Assembly (NCBI GenBank): GCA_046351325.1
Contig: JAXLYR010000026.1
Coordinates: forward strand, 31,054 to 95,053
Direction: 5' to 3'
Source: Xiheicaenibacterium sp046351325
GTDB taxonomy: Bacteria > Myxococcota_A > Polyangia > Polyangiales > Polyangiaceae
Length of the DNA stretch: 64,000 nucleotides
Shown here: positions 1 to 7,833 of the stretch, piece by piece
Layout: the number at the start of each line of letters is the position of its first letter
Numbering within the stretch: position 1 is the stretch's first letter
Made by a program: the position numbers and the translations under genes
Notes under the pieces: model-generated
Database searches by the model: none
The model's input: the letters and a program-made list of their open reading frames with translations, nothing else
Told to the model about the DNA's origin: nothing

Positions 1-1
1 C

Positions 2-148
2 AAAGGCGAGAGAGCACCCGACGAACTCGCCGCCGCAAAGAAGACACTCGCTCGCCATCACCTCTTGCACCGCGGCACGACGCAGACTGCGACGGGCCGG
101 GTCGTCGTCCTCGAGCGAGCAAGCCAGTCGCCCTCAATTACACGATAG
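2..148 (+). CDS. possible 3' end of an upstream gene (partial)
   Basis: The frame starting at base 2 is open from the left edge to a TAG at 146-148 and reads as a plausible basic C-terminal tail (begins KGERAPDELAAAKKTLARHH). It would overlap the stop of the next, convergent gene by about 15 bases. No family can be recognised from 48 residues. A second frame stays open equally far, so this could also be non-coding. Low confidence. Confidence 0.25.
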   Translation, partial: KGERAPDELAAAKKTLARHHLLHRGTTQTATGRVVVLERASQSPSITR

Positions 149-406
149 AGAGCCGTCTTTGATGACGCAGCTCGTTCCGTCGCTGAGCGAAGCCGAGCCT
201 GCGCCGTCGACCTTCAGCGTGCAGCCCGAGGAGAGCGTCGTCGAGGTGTTGCCGCCAATCGACGAGTGAGTGGTCGAGCCCCCGCACTCGAGGTCATAGT
301 CGTAGCTGCGCGAGTCTTCGTTCTTGAGCGTAGGCGAAAACGCCATAGCCACCGAGACCGTAACGACCATTGACGCGAACAACCCACCAGCGACCAGCTT
401 CTTCAT
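134..406 (-). CDS. small exported protein, unknown function
   Basis: A 90-residue protein with an N-terminal signal peptide (MKKLVAGGLFASMVV, ending near AMA) and a short mature part rich in Ser, Thr and Gly with four cysteines (ECGG, SGC, SC, SCN), possibly two disulfides. The start is the ATG at 406-404. It is preceded by a strong Shine-Dalgarno (AGGAGG at 416-411), which rules out the longer reading from 457. No family is recognised. It is read divergently from the downstream kinase gene, so the 195-base gap between them must hold its promoter. Confidence 0.7.
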   Translation of the reverse strand: MKKLVAGGLFASMVVTVSVAMAFSPTLKNEDSRSYDYDLECGGSTTHSSIGGNTSTTLSSGCTLKVDGAGSASLSDGTSCVIKDGSLSCN

Positions 407-601
407 GAGTCCTCCTCTCGGACGCCGACAAGCTAGTCTCGAACAGCCCCCGCGCAACCAGACATAACCTCATTATTTTAGATATTTATGCACGGTTGCG
501 CGCCATTGCATGCCCCGTTGCAGGGCACGTCGCTTACATCAGCGTAACAAATACGATCGACCTGGCGGCGCAGCGCATTTCTCTGCAGGCTCACGAGGTC
601 G
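407..601. promoter_or_regulatory. divergent intergenic region with an AT-rich patch
   Basis: This gap lies between the small exported protein (minus) and the first kinase (plus). An AT-rich stretch near 468-492 (around ATTATTTTAGATATTTATG) stands out against the high-GC background and is a likely promoter for one or both genes. No clear operator or terminator was seen. The assignment rests on position and base composition only. Confidence 0.35.
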
Positions 602-2395
602 ATGACTGCCCCGGAGGAGGCTCCCGATCCGCTGCTCGGTCGCATCATCGATCGACGTTACCGAGTCGACGCACGCGTCGGGCGCGGCGCTCACGGGGTC
701 GTCTACCGGGGGTGGCACCTCACGCTCGACGCACCCATCGCGCTGAAGGTGCTGCTCGCGACGACCCCACGCCGCGCCGAGCGCTTCGCCCACGAGGCTC
801 GCGTGCTCCTCTCGCTGAAGCACCCGCACGTCGTGTCCGCGCTCGACATGGGGTTCATCGAGCGGGACGGCGAGCGACGCCCGTACATCGTCATGGATTG
901 GTGCGAGGGCGAGACGCTCGAGGCCCACCTCGCGCGGTGCGGCCCGCTCAGCGTGAGGGCGGCCTTCGAGATCGTCGAGCCGCTCGCCGATGCGCTCACG
1001 CACCTGCACGCGCTCGGGGTCGTGCACCGCGACGTGAAGCCGTCGAACGTGATGGTCGCGAAGGACACGCGCGGAGTCGTCGCGCGCCTCGTCGATTTCG
1101 GAGTCGCCAAGACGAGCGCGAGCGCCGACGAGCCGCCCGAAGACGGCCTCGCGTTCACGCCTGCGTACGCAGCACCGGAGCAAGTCGTCGGCGACGTCAC
1201 GGGGCCGTCGACCGACGTGCACGCGCTCGGCCTGGTGATGATCGAGATGGTCACGGGCAAGAAGCCCTACGGCGTCGACGCTCCGCTCGAGCGCGCGGTC
1301 CTGCCCGAGCGCCCCAGCGCGAGAGCGCTCGGTGTGGACGTCGGAGCCTTCGAGCCCGTGCTCTCGCGCGCGGTCGCGCAGCGCCCTGCCGATCGATTCG
1401 CGGATGGCGCCGCCCTGCGCGACGCGCTCCGCGAGGCCGCACGCGACGAGCTCGGTGAGGACGTCCCGCCGAGCTCGCTTCGGGCGGAGCTGCCGTCGCC
1501 GAGAATGGTGGAGCGCGGGCCGCGAGTCTGGCCGCGCGCGCTCGTCGTCATCGCGCTCGCGCTCGTCCTGACGGCCGCGCTCGCTGTGTTCGTCCTCGCG
1601 CCGCGACGAGCGCGCAACGCGACCGCGGGGACCTTCGCGCGCGCGACGCTCGCCTCGAGCGCGCTCGCGTCCGCTGGATTCGCGAGGCCTCGCTCCGCGT
1701 GCGCGCTCACGGTGGACGAATTGGCATCTCGAGGGTTCGAGGTCCTCACTTCACCAGGCGACGGCGATCGCGTGCGAAACCTCGTCGTTCGAGACGAGCG
1801 AGGCGTCGCGCTCGCGCTCGCGCTGCTCTCCGACCCTGGAGACGCGGCGGACGCGAGCTCGAGGGGTCGCGTGGCGCTCGCGAAGAGCGAGGCTTCCATC
1901 GCCGACATCCCGCAGCTGTCTCTTCGTTCCGCGCGCTCGAGTGATTGCTTGATGCTTGTTAAAGGACCGCCCGGGCGAGTCGACGCGCTCGTCGAGGCTC
2001 TGCGCGGTGACGCGCCGGCGAGCGACGCTCTGCCTCGAACGACGCCCGCGACCGAACCAACACCGAACACGCTCGCGTCGCTTAGCACGCGCGAGTTCTG
2101 CAAACGACTCGAGGCCGCCGGTGGCCAGCTCTACGACGCGGACGTGAACACCTCGGAGAACGGCACGACGGTCGAGCTGAGCTTCGAGCGCCTGGGTGTT
2201 CTCGCGACCGCGTGGCTCGAGCGAGGTCCTTACGCGCGACCGATCGTGATGAAGTTCTTGAATCAGACTCGGCGCCCGTTCTTCTATGCCCTCGACGGAC
2301 AGGACGCTGTCATGCTCTTGGGTGTCGATGACGACGCGTTCGCGGCGAAGCTCGTCGAAGGGCTCTCGAGCCCGATGACCAAGGTGACCGAGTGA
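602..2395 (+). CDS. transmembrane serine/threonine protein kinase (Hanks/PknB type)
   Basis: Membrane signalling kinase of 597 residues. The kinase domain covers about residues 17-280. It has a Gly-rich loop (GRGAHGVVY, 27-35), an ATP-binding Lys49, the catalytic HRDVKPSN motif (142-149), metal-binding DFG (165-167) and an APE-type motif (191-193), so it should be active. A single hydrophobic helix at about 312-333 separates it from a C-terminal domain of about 260 residues, expected outside the membrane. The last 100 residues resemble the C-terminal part of the next kinase. The ATG at 602 is favoured because the kinase fold begins directly after it. The ligand and substrates cannot be inferred. 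The next gene follows after 19 bases, so the pair is probably co-transcribed. Confidence 0.93.
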   Translation: MTAPEEAPDPLLGRIIDRRYRVDARVGRGAHGVVYRGWHLTLDAPIALKVLLATTPRRAERFAHEARVLLSLKHPHVVSALDMGFIERDGERRPYIVMDWCEGETLEAHLARCGPLSVRAAFEIVEPLADALTHLHALGVVHRDVKPSNVMVAKDTRGVVARLVDFGVAKTSASADEPPEDGLAFTPAYAAPEQVVGDVTGPSTDVHALGLVMIEMVTGKKPYGVDAPLERAVLPERPSARALGVDVGAFEPVLSRAVAQRPADRFADGAALRDALREAARDELGEDVPPSSLRAELPSPRMVERGPRVWPRALVVIALALVLTAALAVFVLAPRRARNATAGTFARATLASSALASAGFARPRSACALTVDELASRGFEVLTSPGDGDRVRNLVVRDERGVALALALLSDPGDAADASSRGRVALAKSEASIADIPQLSLRSARSSDCLMLVKGPPGRVDALVEALRGDAPASDALPRTTPATEPTPNTLASLSTREFCKRLEAAGGQLYDADVNTSENGTTVELSFERLGVLATAWLERGPYARPIVMKFLNQTRRPFFYALDGQDAVMLLGVDDDAFAAKLVEGLSSPMTKVTE

Positions 2396-2414
2396 GTTCG
2401 GCGCGAGGCGAAGT

Positions 2415-4562
2415 ATGACGACAGACAGCGAGCACGCAGCCGCGCCCGCGGGAGCCGACGCGCCGCCGCACATCCAGGAGATCGACGGTCGATATCGGAT
2501 CGAACGGGTCGTCGGAGAGGGCGGCTTCGGGCGGGTCTACCGGGCGCGGCACCTCGCGCTGGACGTGCCCGTCGCGGTGAAGATCGTGGAGCTCGAGGAC
2601 GACGAGCGAGAGGAGACGGTCGCGCAGCTCCTCGAAGAAGGGCGCGTCCTCAAGAAGCTTCGGCACGAGAACATCGTCGCGGCCCTCGATCTCGGCACCT
2701 TCGTGCCGGGCGGCGCGCATTCGCTCGGCCTCTACCTCGTCATGGAGTGGTGCGACGGGCGCTCGCTCAAAGCGGAGCTCGAAGAGCGCGGCGCCTTCTC
2801 GCTCTCCGAGGCGTTCGAGATCGTCGACGCGGTCGCGGCGGCGCTCGCGCACGCGCACGCGAACGGCGTCGTGCATCGCGACGTCAAGCCATCGAACGTG
2901 ATGATCGCGCGCGGCCTCGACGCGAAGCCTCTCGTGCGCCTCGTCGACTTCGGCATCGCGAAGCTCGCGGACGGGCGCGCGGCGTCGTCGACGGGCTCCA
3001 CGTTGACGCTGGCGCGCACGCGCGCCTTCACCAAGGCCTACGCCGCACCCGAGCAGGTCACCGGCGCGCGCACCGGTCCTTGGACCGACGTGCACGCGCT
3101 CGGCCTCTTGTTCATCGAGCTCGTGACGAACGCGCCACCCTACGGCGCGATGGGCGAGAGCGCGCTCGCCGTAGTCGCGGCGACGCGACCCGACCCGGCA
3201 GAGAGCGGTGTGGACGTGGGACCGTTCGCGGCGGTCCTCGCGCGCGCGGTCTCGCTGAAGCCCGCCGATCGCCAGGCCGACGCGGGCGTCTTCCGCGCCG
3301 AGCTGCGGCGCGCTGCGGGTGAAGCCTTCGGCGCGACGAAGTCGACAGCGACGCTGAGAGCGACGGCCTCGCGCGCGGGCGACGCCCTTCGCGAGGCAGA
3401 GAACAGCGAGACCTCCGAGAATCCGTCGCGCACCGAACGCACCGAGCTCACCGCGCGCACCGAACCCACCGAACGCACCGAGCTCACTGCGCCCACGGCC
3501 CGCACAGCGCCCTCGACGACCCCGCTCGTGTCGAACGCGGCGATCACGGGTCGCACCGCCGTCGCCCCCTCCGCCCTCGGCTCGACTCGGCGTCGCTCGC
3601 CACTCTGGCTGCTCGCGATCGCGGTTCCGCTCGCTGCCGTCGCTCTCTTCGCGAGCTTGCGCGCGAGCCCACCGGCCGCGCCTGCGCAGAACCCGCAGCT
3701 GCCGCAGGCGGCGCTCTCCGTGACGGCGAGCGCGCTCTCGCCGACTGCGTCGAGCAGCGCGACGAGCGTGACCGCCGAGCCCACTTCAGTCACGTTTTGC
3801 GACCTGTCCGAAGAAGAGCGGAAGGCGCGCATCCGCACGCTCACGGGCTATCGCGGCTACGGCTTCGAGATGTCGGGCGACCCGATGACGAGCCTCCGCG
3901 ATCCGGAGGGAAACTGGCTGCTCGTGCGCGCCCAAGATCTCACGAGCGGGCTCGATGACCCCGACGACAACGCCCGAATCGCAGGGGCTCGCAGCGCTCT
4001 CTTGCAGGACGCCGAGGCCCTCGACGTGCTGCCCGACCGAGGAATCTCCTACGCGATCGACGCGAACTGCTTCGTCTCGATCCGCGGCCCGACCGCGGAG
4101 ACCCGCTACGTGCTCGACGTCTTCATGCGCGGCTTCACACCAGAGCTGCGAGGCGACACCTTCGGCGGGCCGCGCCCCATCAACCTCGCCATGCTCCCCT
4201 CGCCCCCGTGGGACAAGGTCCCCGCTGCGACGCTGAGCAAGCTCAGCGAAGGGGAGTTCATCGAGCGCATGCGTGCGACCGGCCTTCACCTCGCAGACGC
4301 TTTGCGCAGCGGCGGCGGCCTGCTCATCGACGTGAACAAGAACGACGCTCGCGCCACGGTGATCTTCATCTCGGATCCGCACGTGAGCCGAGACCTCTCC
4401 TCCTTCTTGCGCAACGCCACGACCGACCAGCCGATGTACTACGCGGTCGATGGCGACGTCGCCCTCTTCGCCGACGGCAATGCCTCGATCGCCAACGAGG
4501 CCCTGCTAGAGAGCGTTCTCAAGGGCCTGAAAATCAAAGTCCAACGTGAGCCCGAGCGCTGA
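2415..4562 (+). CDS. transmembrane serine/threonine protein kinase, paralogue of the upstream kinase
   Basis: Kinase of 715 residues. It has a Gly-rich loop (GEGGFGRVY), Lys56, HRDVKPSN from 154, DFG 178-180 and APE 211-213, so all catalytic elements are present. A low-complexity juxtamembrane stretch (about 338-370) is built of repeated TERTELTARTEP-like units. A transmembrane helix at about 396-415 leads into a C-terminal domain of about 300 residues. Its last part (from LSEGEFIERMRATG) matches in pattern the end of the previous kinase (LSTREFCKRLEAAGG), including a conserved F/MYYAxDG-type segment. This points to tandem duplication with divergence of the sensing domain. The role is presumed signal transduction; the stimulus is unknown. 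Confidence 0.93.
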   Translation: MTTDSEHAAAPAGADAPPHIQEIDGRYRIERVVGEGGFGRVYRARHLALDVPVAVKIVELEDDEREETVAQLLEEGRVLKKLRHENIVAALDLGTFVPGGAHSLGLYLVMEWCDGRSLKAELEERGAFSLSEAFEIVDAVAAALAHAHANGVVHRDVKPSNVMIARGLDAKPLVRLVDFGIAKLADGRAASSTGSTLTLARTRAFTKAYAAPEQVTGARTGPWTDVHALGLLFIELVTNAPPYGAMGESALAVVAATRPDPAESGVDVGPFAAVLARAVSLKPADRQADAGVFRAELRRAAGEAFGATKSTATLRATASRAGDALREAENSETSENPSRTERTELTARTEPTERTELTAPTARTAPSTTPLVSNAAITGRTAVAPSALGSTRRRSPLWLLAIAVPLAAVALFASLRASPPAAPAQNPQLPQAALSVTASALSPTASSSATSVTAEPTSVTFCDLSEEERKARIRTLTGYRGYGFEMSGDPMTSLRDPEGNWLLVRAQDLTSGLDDPDDNARIAGARSALLQDAEALDVLPDRGISYAIDANCFVSIRGPTAETRYVLDVFMRGFTPELRGDTFGGPRPINLAMLPSPPWDKVPAATLSKLSEGEFIERMRATGLHLADALRSGGGLLIDVNKNDARATVIFISDPHVSRDLSSFLRNATTDQPMYYAVDGDVALFADGNASIANEALLESVLKGLKIKVQREPER

Positions 4563-4595
4563 CCGCCGCACAGGCCGCGAGTAGAGTCGCTGGCG

Positions 4596-5339
4596 GTGCA
4601 GCTCGAGCTCATCGTCGCCACGCCGAGCGAGAAGCTGGCCTCTCTCCACGACGACGAGCTCGTTCGGCGCTTCGGGCTCACTGCCGAGGACCTCGCGCGC
4701 GGCCGTGCGCTCGCCTTCGAGCGCGATCGAATCGAGCACCTGTCGTCGCGTGTCCTCGTGCGCACCGCGCTCGCGGCGCGCCTGCACACGTCGCCCCACG
4801 ACATCGTGCTCGCGCGTGGTCAGTGGGGACGCCCGCACCTCGTGGGGTCGAGCGCTCGCGAGCTCGACTTCAACCTGGCCCACGCGAACGGCCTGCTCGC
4901 GCTCCTCGTGGGTCCCGCAAATCTCCGCTTCGGCGTCGACGTCGAGGACACCTCGCGTCCACGTGACCTCGCCATCGCGAGCGACTTCTTCGCCCCGAGC
5001 GAGGTCAGCGCCCTCGAAGCGCTGCCGCGCGAACATCGACTTCAGCGTTTTTATCGCCTTTGGACGGCCAAAGAGGCCTACATCAAGGCGCGCGGGATGG
5101 GGCTCGCCATTCCGCTCGACGCGTTCGCCTTCCAGTTCGACGCCGAGCGCACGTCCCTCCAAATCGACAGCGGCGTGCCTGTGCTCGAGAGCGGCGAGCG
5201 AGACCGCGGCGCCGATTGGAGCCTCCACTGGCTCGAGTACGGCGCCCACCTCGTCGCGATCGCGAGCTCGCCCCCCGCCTCGACGCTCACGACAGAGCGC
5301 TACGACTGGCCGCTCGATGCTGACAATTCAGTAAAGTAA
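4596..5339 (+). CDS. 4'-phosphopantetheinyl transferase (Sfp/AcpT superfamily)
   Basis: Transfers the phosphopantetheine arm from CoA to the conserved serine of carrier proteins. The 247-residue protein shows the family's ordered motifs: FNLAHANGL (substrate/CoA region), FGVDVED (Mg-binding acidic pair) and RLWTAKEAYIKARGMGL (the W-KEA-K signature). The length is typical of Sfp-type enzymes, which serve polyketide and secondary lipid pathways. Translation starts at GTG 4596, 33 bases after the second kinase. The most obvious local client is the acyl carrier protein at 16170-16439, with its activation serine in GANSLD. The link is inferred from proximity, since myxobacteria usually have few such enzymes and they can be promiscuous. 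Confidence 0.93.
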   Translation: MQLELIVATPSEKLASLHDDELVRRFGLTAEDLARGRALAFERDRIEHLSSRVLVRTALAARLHTSPHDIVLARGQWGRPHLVGSSARELDFNLAHANGLLALLVGPANLRFGVDVEDTSRPRDLAIASDFFAPSEVSALEALPREHRLQRFYRLWTAKEAYIKARGMGLAIPLDAFAFQFDAERTSLQIDSGVPVLESGERDRGADWSLHWLEYGAHLVAIASSPPASTLTTERYDWPLDADNSVK

Positions 5340-5381
5340 CCGAACAAAAAAAAGGAACAAGCCTGCCAGCGCTCGCGCGGG

Positions 5382-6041
5382 TCAGGGGGCGTCGGCCGTG
5401 TCGGCCACACGGCGGAGCGCGAGGCTGTCGAGGACCGCCACCTTCTTGCGACCGACCTCGATGAGGCCACGGCGCGCGAGGACGGCGAGCGCACGCGACA
5501 GCGTCTCGGGCTCCATCCCGAGGAGGTTCGCGACGACGGCGCGCGGAACGCCCACCGCCTGGGCCTGCGCGTCGGGGTCGAGCAGCCAGGTCGCGACCCG
5601 CACGACCGAGCTGCCGTCGGCCCCAGCGCGTCGCGGAGCGTCGGTGCACTGGGCGCGGACGACGCAGCCGAGCATCGCAAACGCAGCGTCGGCCCGGCTC
5701 GCGAGCCACGCGCGCACGGACTCGAGCGACGCCACACACACGACGACGTCGGAGACCGCACGTGCCGAGTCGAGGTAGGTGTCACGCGACATTCCCTCGA
5801 GCCCGAGCACGGAGCCTGGTCGACGAACTGTCCAGACGCCGCTCGCCCGAGCGTCGACGGCGCGGGACAGCGACACGAGGCCCCGCTTCAAGAAGTAGAC
5901 CTTGTCGATGGGCTCACCTTCCAAGAAGAGGCTCGTGCCTGCGCGCTTGGAACGGTCGAGCATGACGCAGCACTCACCCCGCCCGACGCCGGACGCGGCA
6001 CCGATAGGGCATCTCTCGCAGGCAGGGTCTCGTGTCGTCAC
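5382..6041 (-). CDS. Crp/FNR-family transcription regulator, FNR-like DNA-binding helix
   Basis: A 219-residue regulator with an N-terminal cyclic-nucleotide-binding-like beta roll (about 30-130) and a C-terminal winged helix (about 145-210). The recognition helix carries E179-TL-S182-R183. This is the ExxSR pattern with which E. coli FNR (E209, S212, R213) reads TTGAT half-sites. The N-terminus has clustered cysteines (C8, C11, C24, C25), and C102 lies in the roll. That resembles an FNR-type iron-sulfur sensor, although the spacing differs from E. coli FNR. The start is GTG at 6041. The gene converges with the phosphopantetheinyl transferase. A perfect TTGAT-N4-ATCAA box lies 1.7 kb away, in front of the alpha-oxoamine synthase operon, which is its likely target. 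Oxygen or redox sensing is inferred, not shown. Confidence 0.9.
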   Translation of the reverse strand: MTTRDPACERCPIGAASGVGRGECCVMLDRSKRAGTSLFLEGEPIDKVYFLKRGLVSLSRAVDARASGVWTVRRPGSVLGLEGMSRDTYLDSARAVSDVVVCVASLESVRAWLASRADAAFAMLGCVVRAQCTDAPRRAGADGSSVVRVATWLLDPDAQAQAVGVPRAVVANLLGMEPETLSRALAVLARRGLIEVGRKKVAVLDSLALRRVADTADAP

Positions 6042-6196
6042 GTTCGGTAATCTCCGTAGTTTTGACTAACACGAGTATCTAGCCATCGGCGCGCACAGCA
6101 AGCAACGGCCAGCTTGCAGAGTGGGCTCTCTTTTTTCTGCGTCCGACCTTGCGAATGGGTGAATCACTGTCTCGACTCGCGCCACCAAGCCTAGAC

Positions 6197-7738
6197 ATGA
6201 CAGCCCAATATGTTCGGGGGTTGGGCGTGCTGTCGACACTGACGCTCTTGTCGGCGAGCTGCGGCAGTGAGGTGATAAGTCCAATTGGAGCCGGGGGACA
6301 GGGCGGCAACGAGGCTACTGCTGGAGCTCCGGCGCAGGGCGGCGGCGAGCCGTTCCCTATTTGGCTCGGAGGTCTCTGGCAGGCTGGTTCGGGTGGCGTC
6401 GGATTGGGTGGTTCGGGTGGACTCGGATTGGGTGGTTCGGGTGGACTCGGGCTGGGTGGCGTCGGATTGGGTGGGGGTGACCCAGGTGGAATGGGTGGGC
6501 TCGGTGGCGCTGGAATAGGTGGTGGAATAGGCGGCGAAGCAGGTGGCTACGGCGGCGCCGGAGCCAGTGGTGGGGCCTGGACCGGCGGCGGTGGTGCCTC
6601 GGCGGGCGGTGGTGGAGCCGGCGGGGATGGAAATACGGGTGGTGGCGGGGGAAATGTGGGCCCACCGCCAGACCCGTGCGGCAACGGTCTCGTCGTGAAC
6701 GAAGCGTGCGACGACGGAAACATCGGGAATGGTGACGGCTGCTCCAGCGAGTGTTTGCGGGAGCCTGGCTTTGCCTGTGGGAACAGCTATCAAAAACCGA
6801 CTCACTGTCTACGTGTCGGGACGTGCGCGGCCCCGGTCGACATCGTTCCGAACGACGTGCTCTCCTGGCCGTGGACCAACACCGGTACTGACTCCATCAC
6901 ACTGACCGACCCGTCCTGCGGGCCGCTCTCGGCGGCGGGCATCGACACGGTCTATCGTATTCACACGACGGAGCCACACCAGTCGATCAGCATCGACAAC
7001 GCGCTCTACAAGCATATCGACCACTACCCAAGCGTACGCGTTTTGCGTGGGTCTTGCGATCCATCGACGCCCTGCGAACCCGTGCGATACGAGCGACCCT
7101 ATAATGACCCGACCGATCCCGGCTCCGACTCCATCCCGGGCTACTGGTTCGAGGCGCCCGAACCAGACGACTACTACATCATATTGGAGGACGTCCCCGA
7201 CTATGGTTGTTGCAACTCCGACACGCGCCTCGGACGCCTCCTCCCCTTCGGCGTCGTTGGCAATGGCGTCCTCGAACGGGCGGAAATCTGTGAGGACAAC
7301 AACTTCGTAGACGGGGACGGCTGCTCTTCAGGCGGGCAGCTCGAGCACGTCGGAGAAACCTGCGCCAACGCGATCGTCGTGGGGCCAACGGGTTACCACG
7401 GCATCTTCAGGGGCATATGGTCTGCGCCCGGCGGCTTTGGGGCGGCCGTGAGCCCCACGAGCAACTGCGGTAAAAACAATCTTTCGGCTCCCAACTCGGA
7501 GGAGGGCCTCGTCTTCGGGATAGAAATGGTCGCTGGTGAGACCGCCACCGTGGCGACGTCGACACCTTGCTCGGGTGGGCTAATCCGCGTCTTCCAATCG
7601 GGGACTTGCCTACAGGGCTGCCTCGGCTATCTCAACTATTCGCCGATGTCTTATACCTCCCCCATCGATCAGATGGTCTTCGTCACGGTCGAGGTACCGC
7701 TTTGGTGCAATATGGAGATAACCATTACGCGTCAGTAA
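6197..7738 (+). CDS. Gly-rich lipoprotein with Myxococcales Cys-rich repeats
   Basis: Secreted lipoprotein of about 513 residues. The signal peptide ends in a lipobox (LLSAS-C). An approximately 140-residue Gly/Ser stalk follows. Then comes a DUF4215-type Cys-rich repeat (CGNGLVVNEACDDGN...GDGCSSEC) and, later, a degenerate copy (GNGVLERAEICEDNN...GDGCSS). The ATG at 6197 gives a normal lipoprotein leader; in-frame TTG 6149 and ATG 6155 would only lengthen the n-region. The C-terminal part has several disulfide-like cysteine pairs but no enzyme signature. It probably works at the cell surface as a binding or adhesion protein. It lies directly upstream of the biosynthetic operon, but the intervening FNR-type box suggests a separate transcription unit. 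Confidence 0.85.
   Translation: MTAQYVRGLGVLSTLTLLSASCGSEVISPIGAGGQGGNEATAGAPAQGGGEPFPIWLGGLWQAGSGGVGLGGSGGLGLGGSGGLGLGGVGLGGGDPGGMGGLGGAGIGGGIGGEAGGYGGAGASGGAWTGGGGASAGGGGAGGDGNTGGGGGNVGPPPDPCGNGLVVNEACDDGNIGNGDGCSSECLREPGFACGNSYQKPTHCLRVGTCAAPVDIVPNDVLSWPWTNTGTDSITLTDPSCGPLSAAGIDTVYRIHTTEPHQSISIDNALYKHIDHYPSVRVLRGSCDPSTPCEPVRYERPYNDPTDPGSDSIPGYWFEAPEPDDYYIILEDVPDYGCCNSDTRLGRLLPFGVVGNGVLERAEICEDNNFVDGDGCSSGGQLEHVGETCANAIVVGPTGYHGIFRGIWSAPGGFGAAVSPTSNCGKNNLSAPNSEEGLVFGIEMVAGETATVATSTPCSGGLIRVFQSGTCLQGCLGYLNYSPMSYTSPIDQMVFVTVEVPLWCNMEITITRQ
6401..6448 (+). repeat. two exact 24-bp tandem copies encoding the Gly-rich stalk
   Basis: The 24-base unit at 6401-6424 is repeated exactly at 6425-6448 and continues in degenerate form to about 6480. 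Each unit encodes GLGGSGGL. It lies inside the stalk of the lipoprotein, where slippage would change stalk length in steps of eight residues without breaking the frame. Confidence 0.85.
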
Positions 7739-7780
7739 GCCTCGCGCTGCACTGGTGTGCGGCGTTCAAAAATCGACACC

Positions 7781-7802
7781 GCACTTGATGGGGATCAAGT
7801 GC
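7781..7802. promoter_or_regulatory. perfect FNR-type operator in front of the alpha-oxoamine synthase operon
   Basis: A perfect inverted repeat has 9-base arms GCACTTGAT (7781-7789) and ATCAAGTGC (7794-7802) with a GGGG spacer. Its core, TTGATGGGGATCAA (7785-7798), matches the FNR/ANR consensus TTGAT-N4-ATCAA exactly. The centre (7791.5) is 42 bases before the ATG of the operon's first gene. If it acts as a class II activator site (centre at -41.5), transcription would begin at or next to the start codon, and no Shine-Dalgarno is visible there. It could alternatively act as a hairpin terminator for the lipoprotein gene, but no T-run follows. Confidence 0.75.
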
Positions 7803-7833
7803 ACCGTCGAAAGAACGACGTAGACGGGTCGCG

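Noticed and set aside
7781..7802. Inverted repeat considered only as a terminator of the Gly-rich lipoprotein
   Set aside because: The core is a perfect TTGAT-N4-ATCAA, no T-run follows, and it sits at an activator-like distance before the operon. Operator is the better reading, with terminator not excluded.
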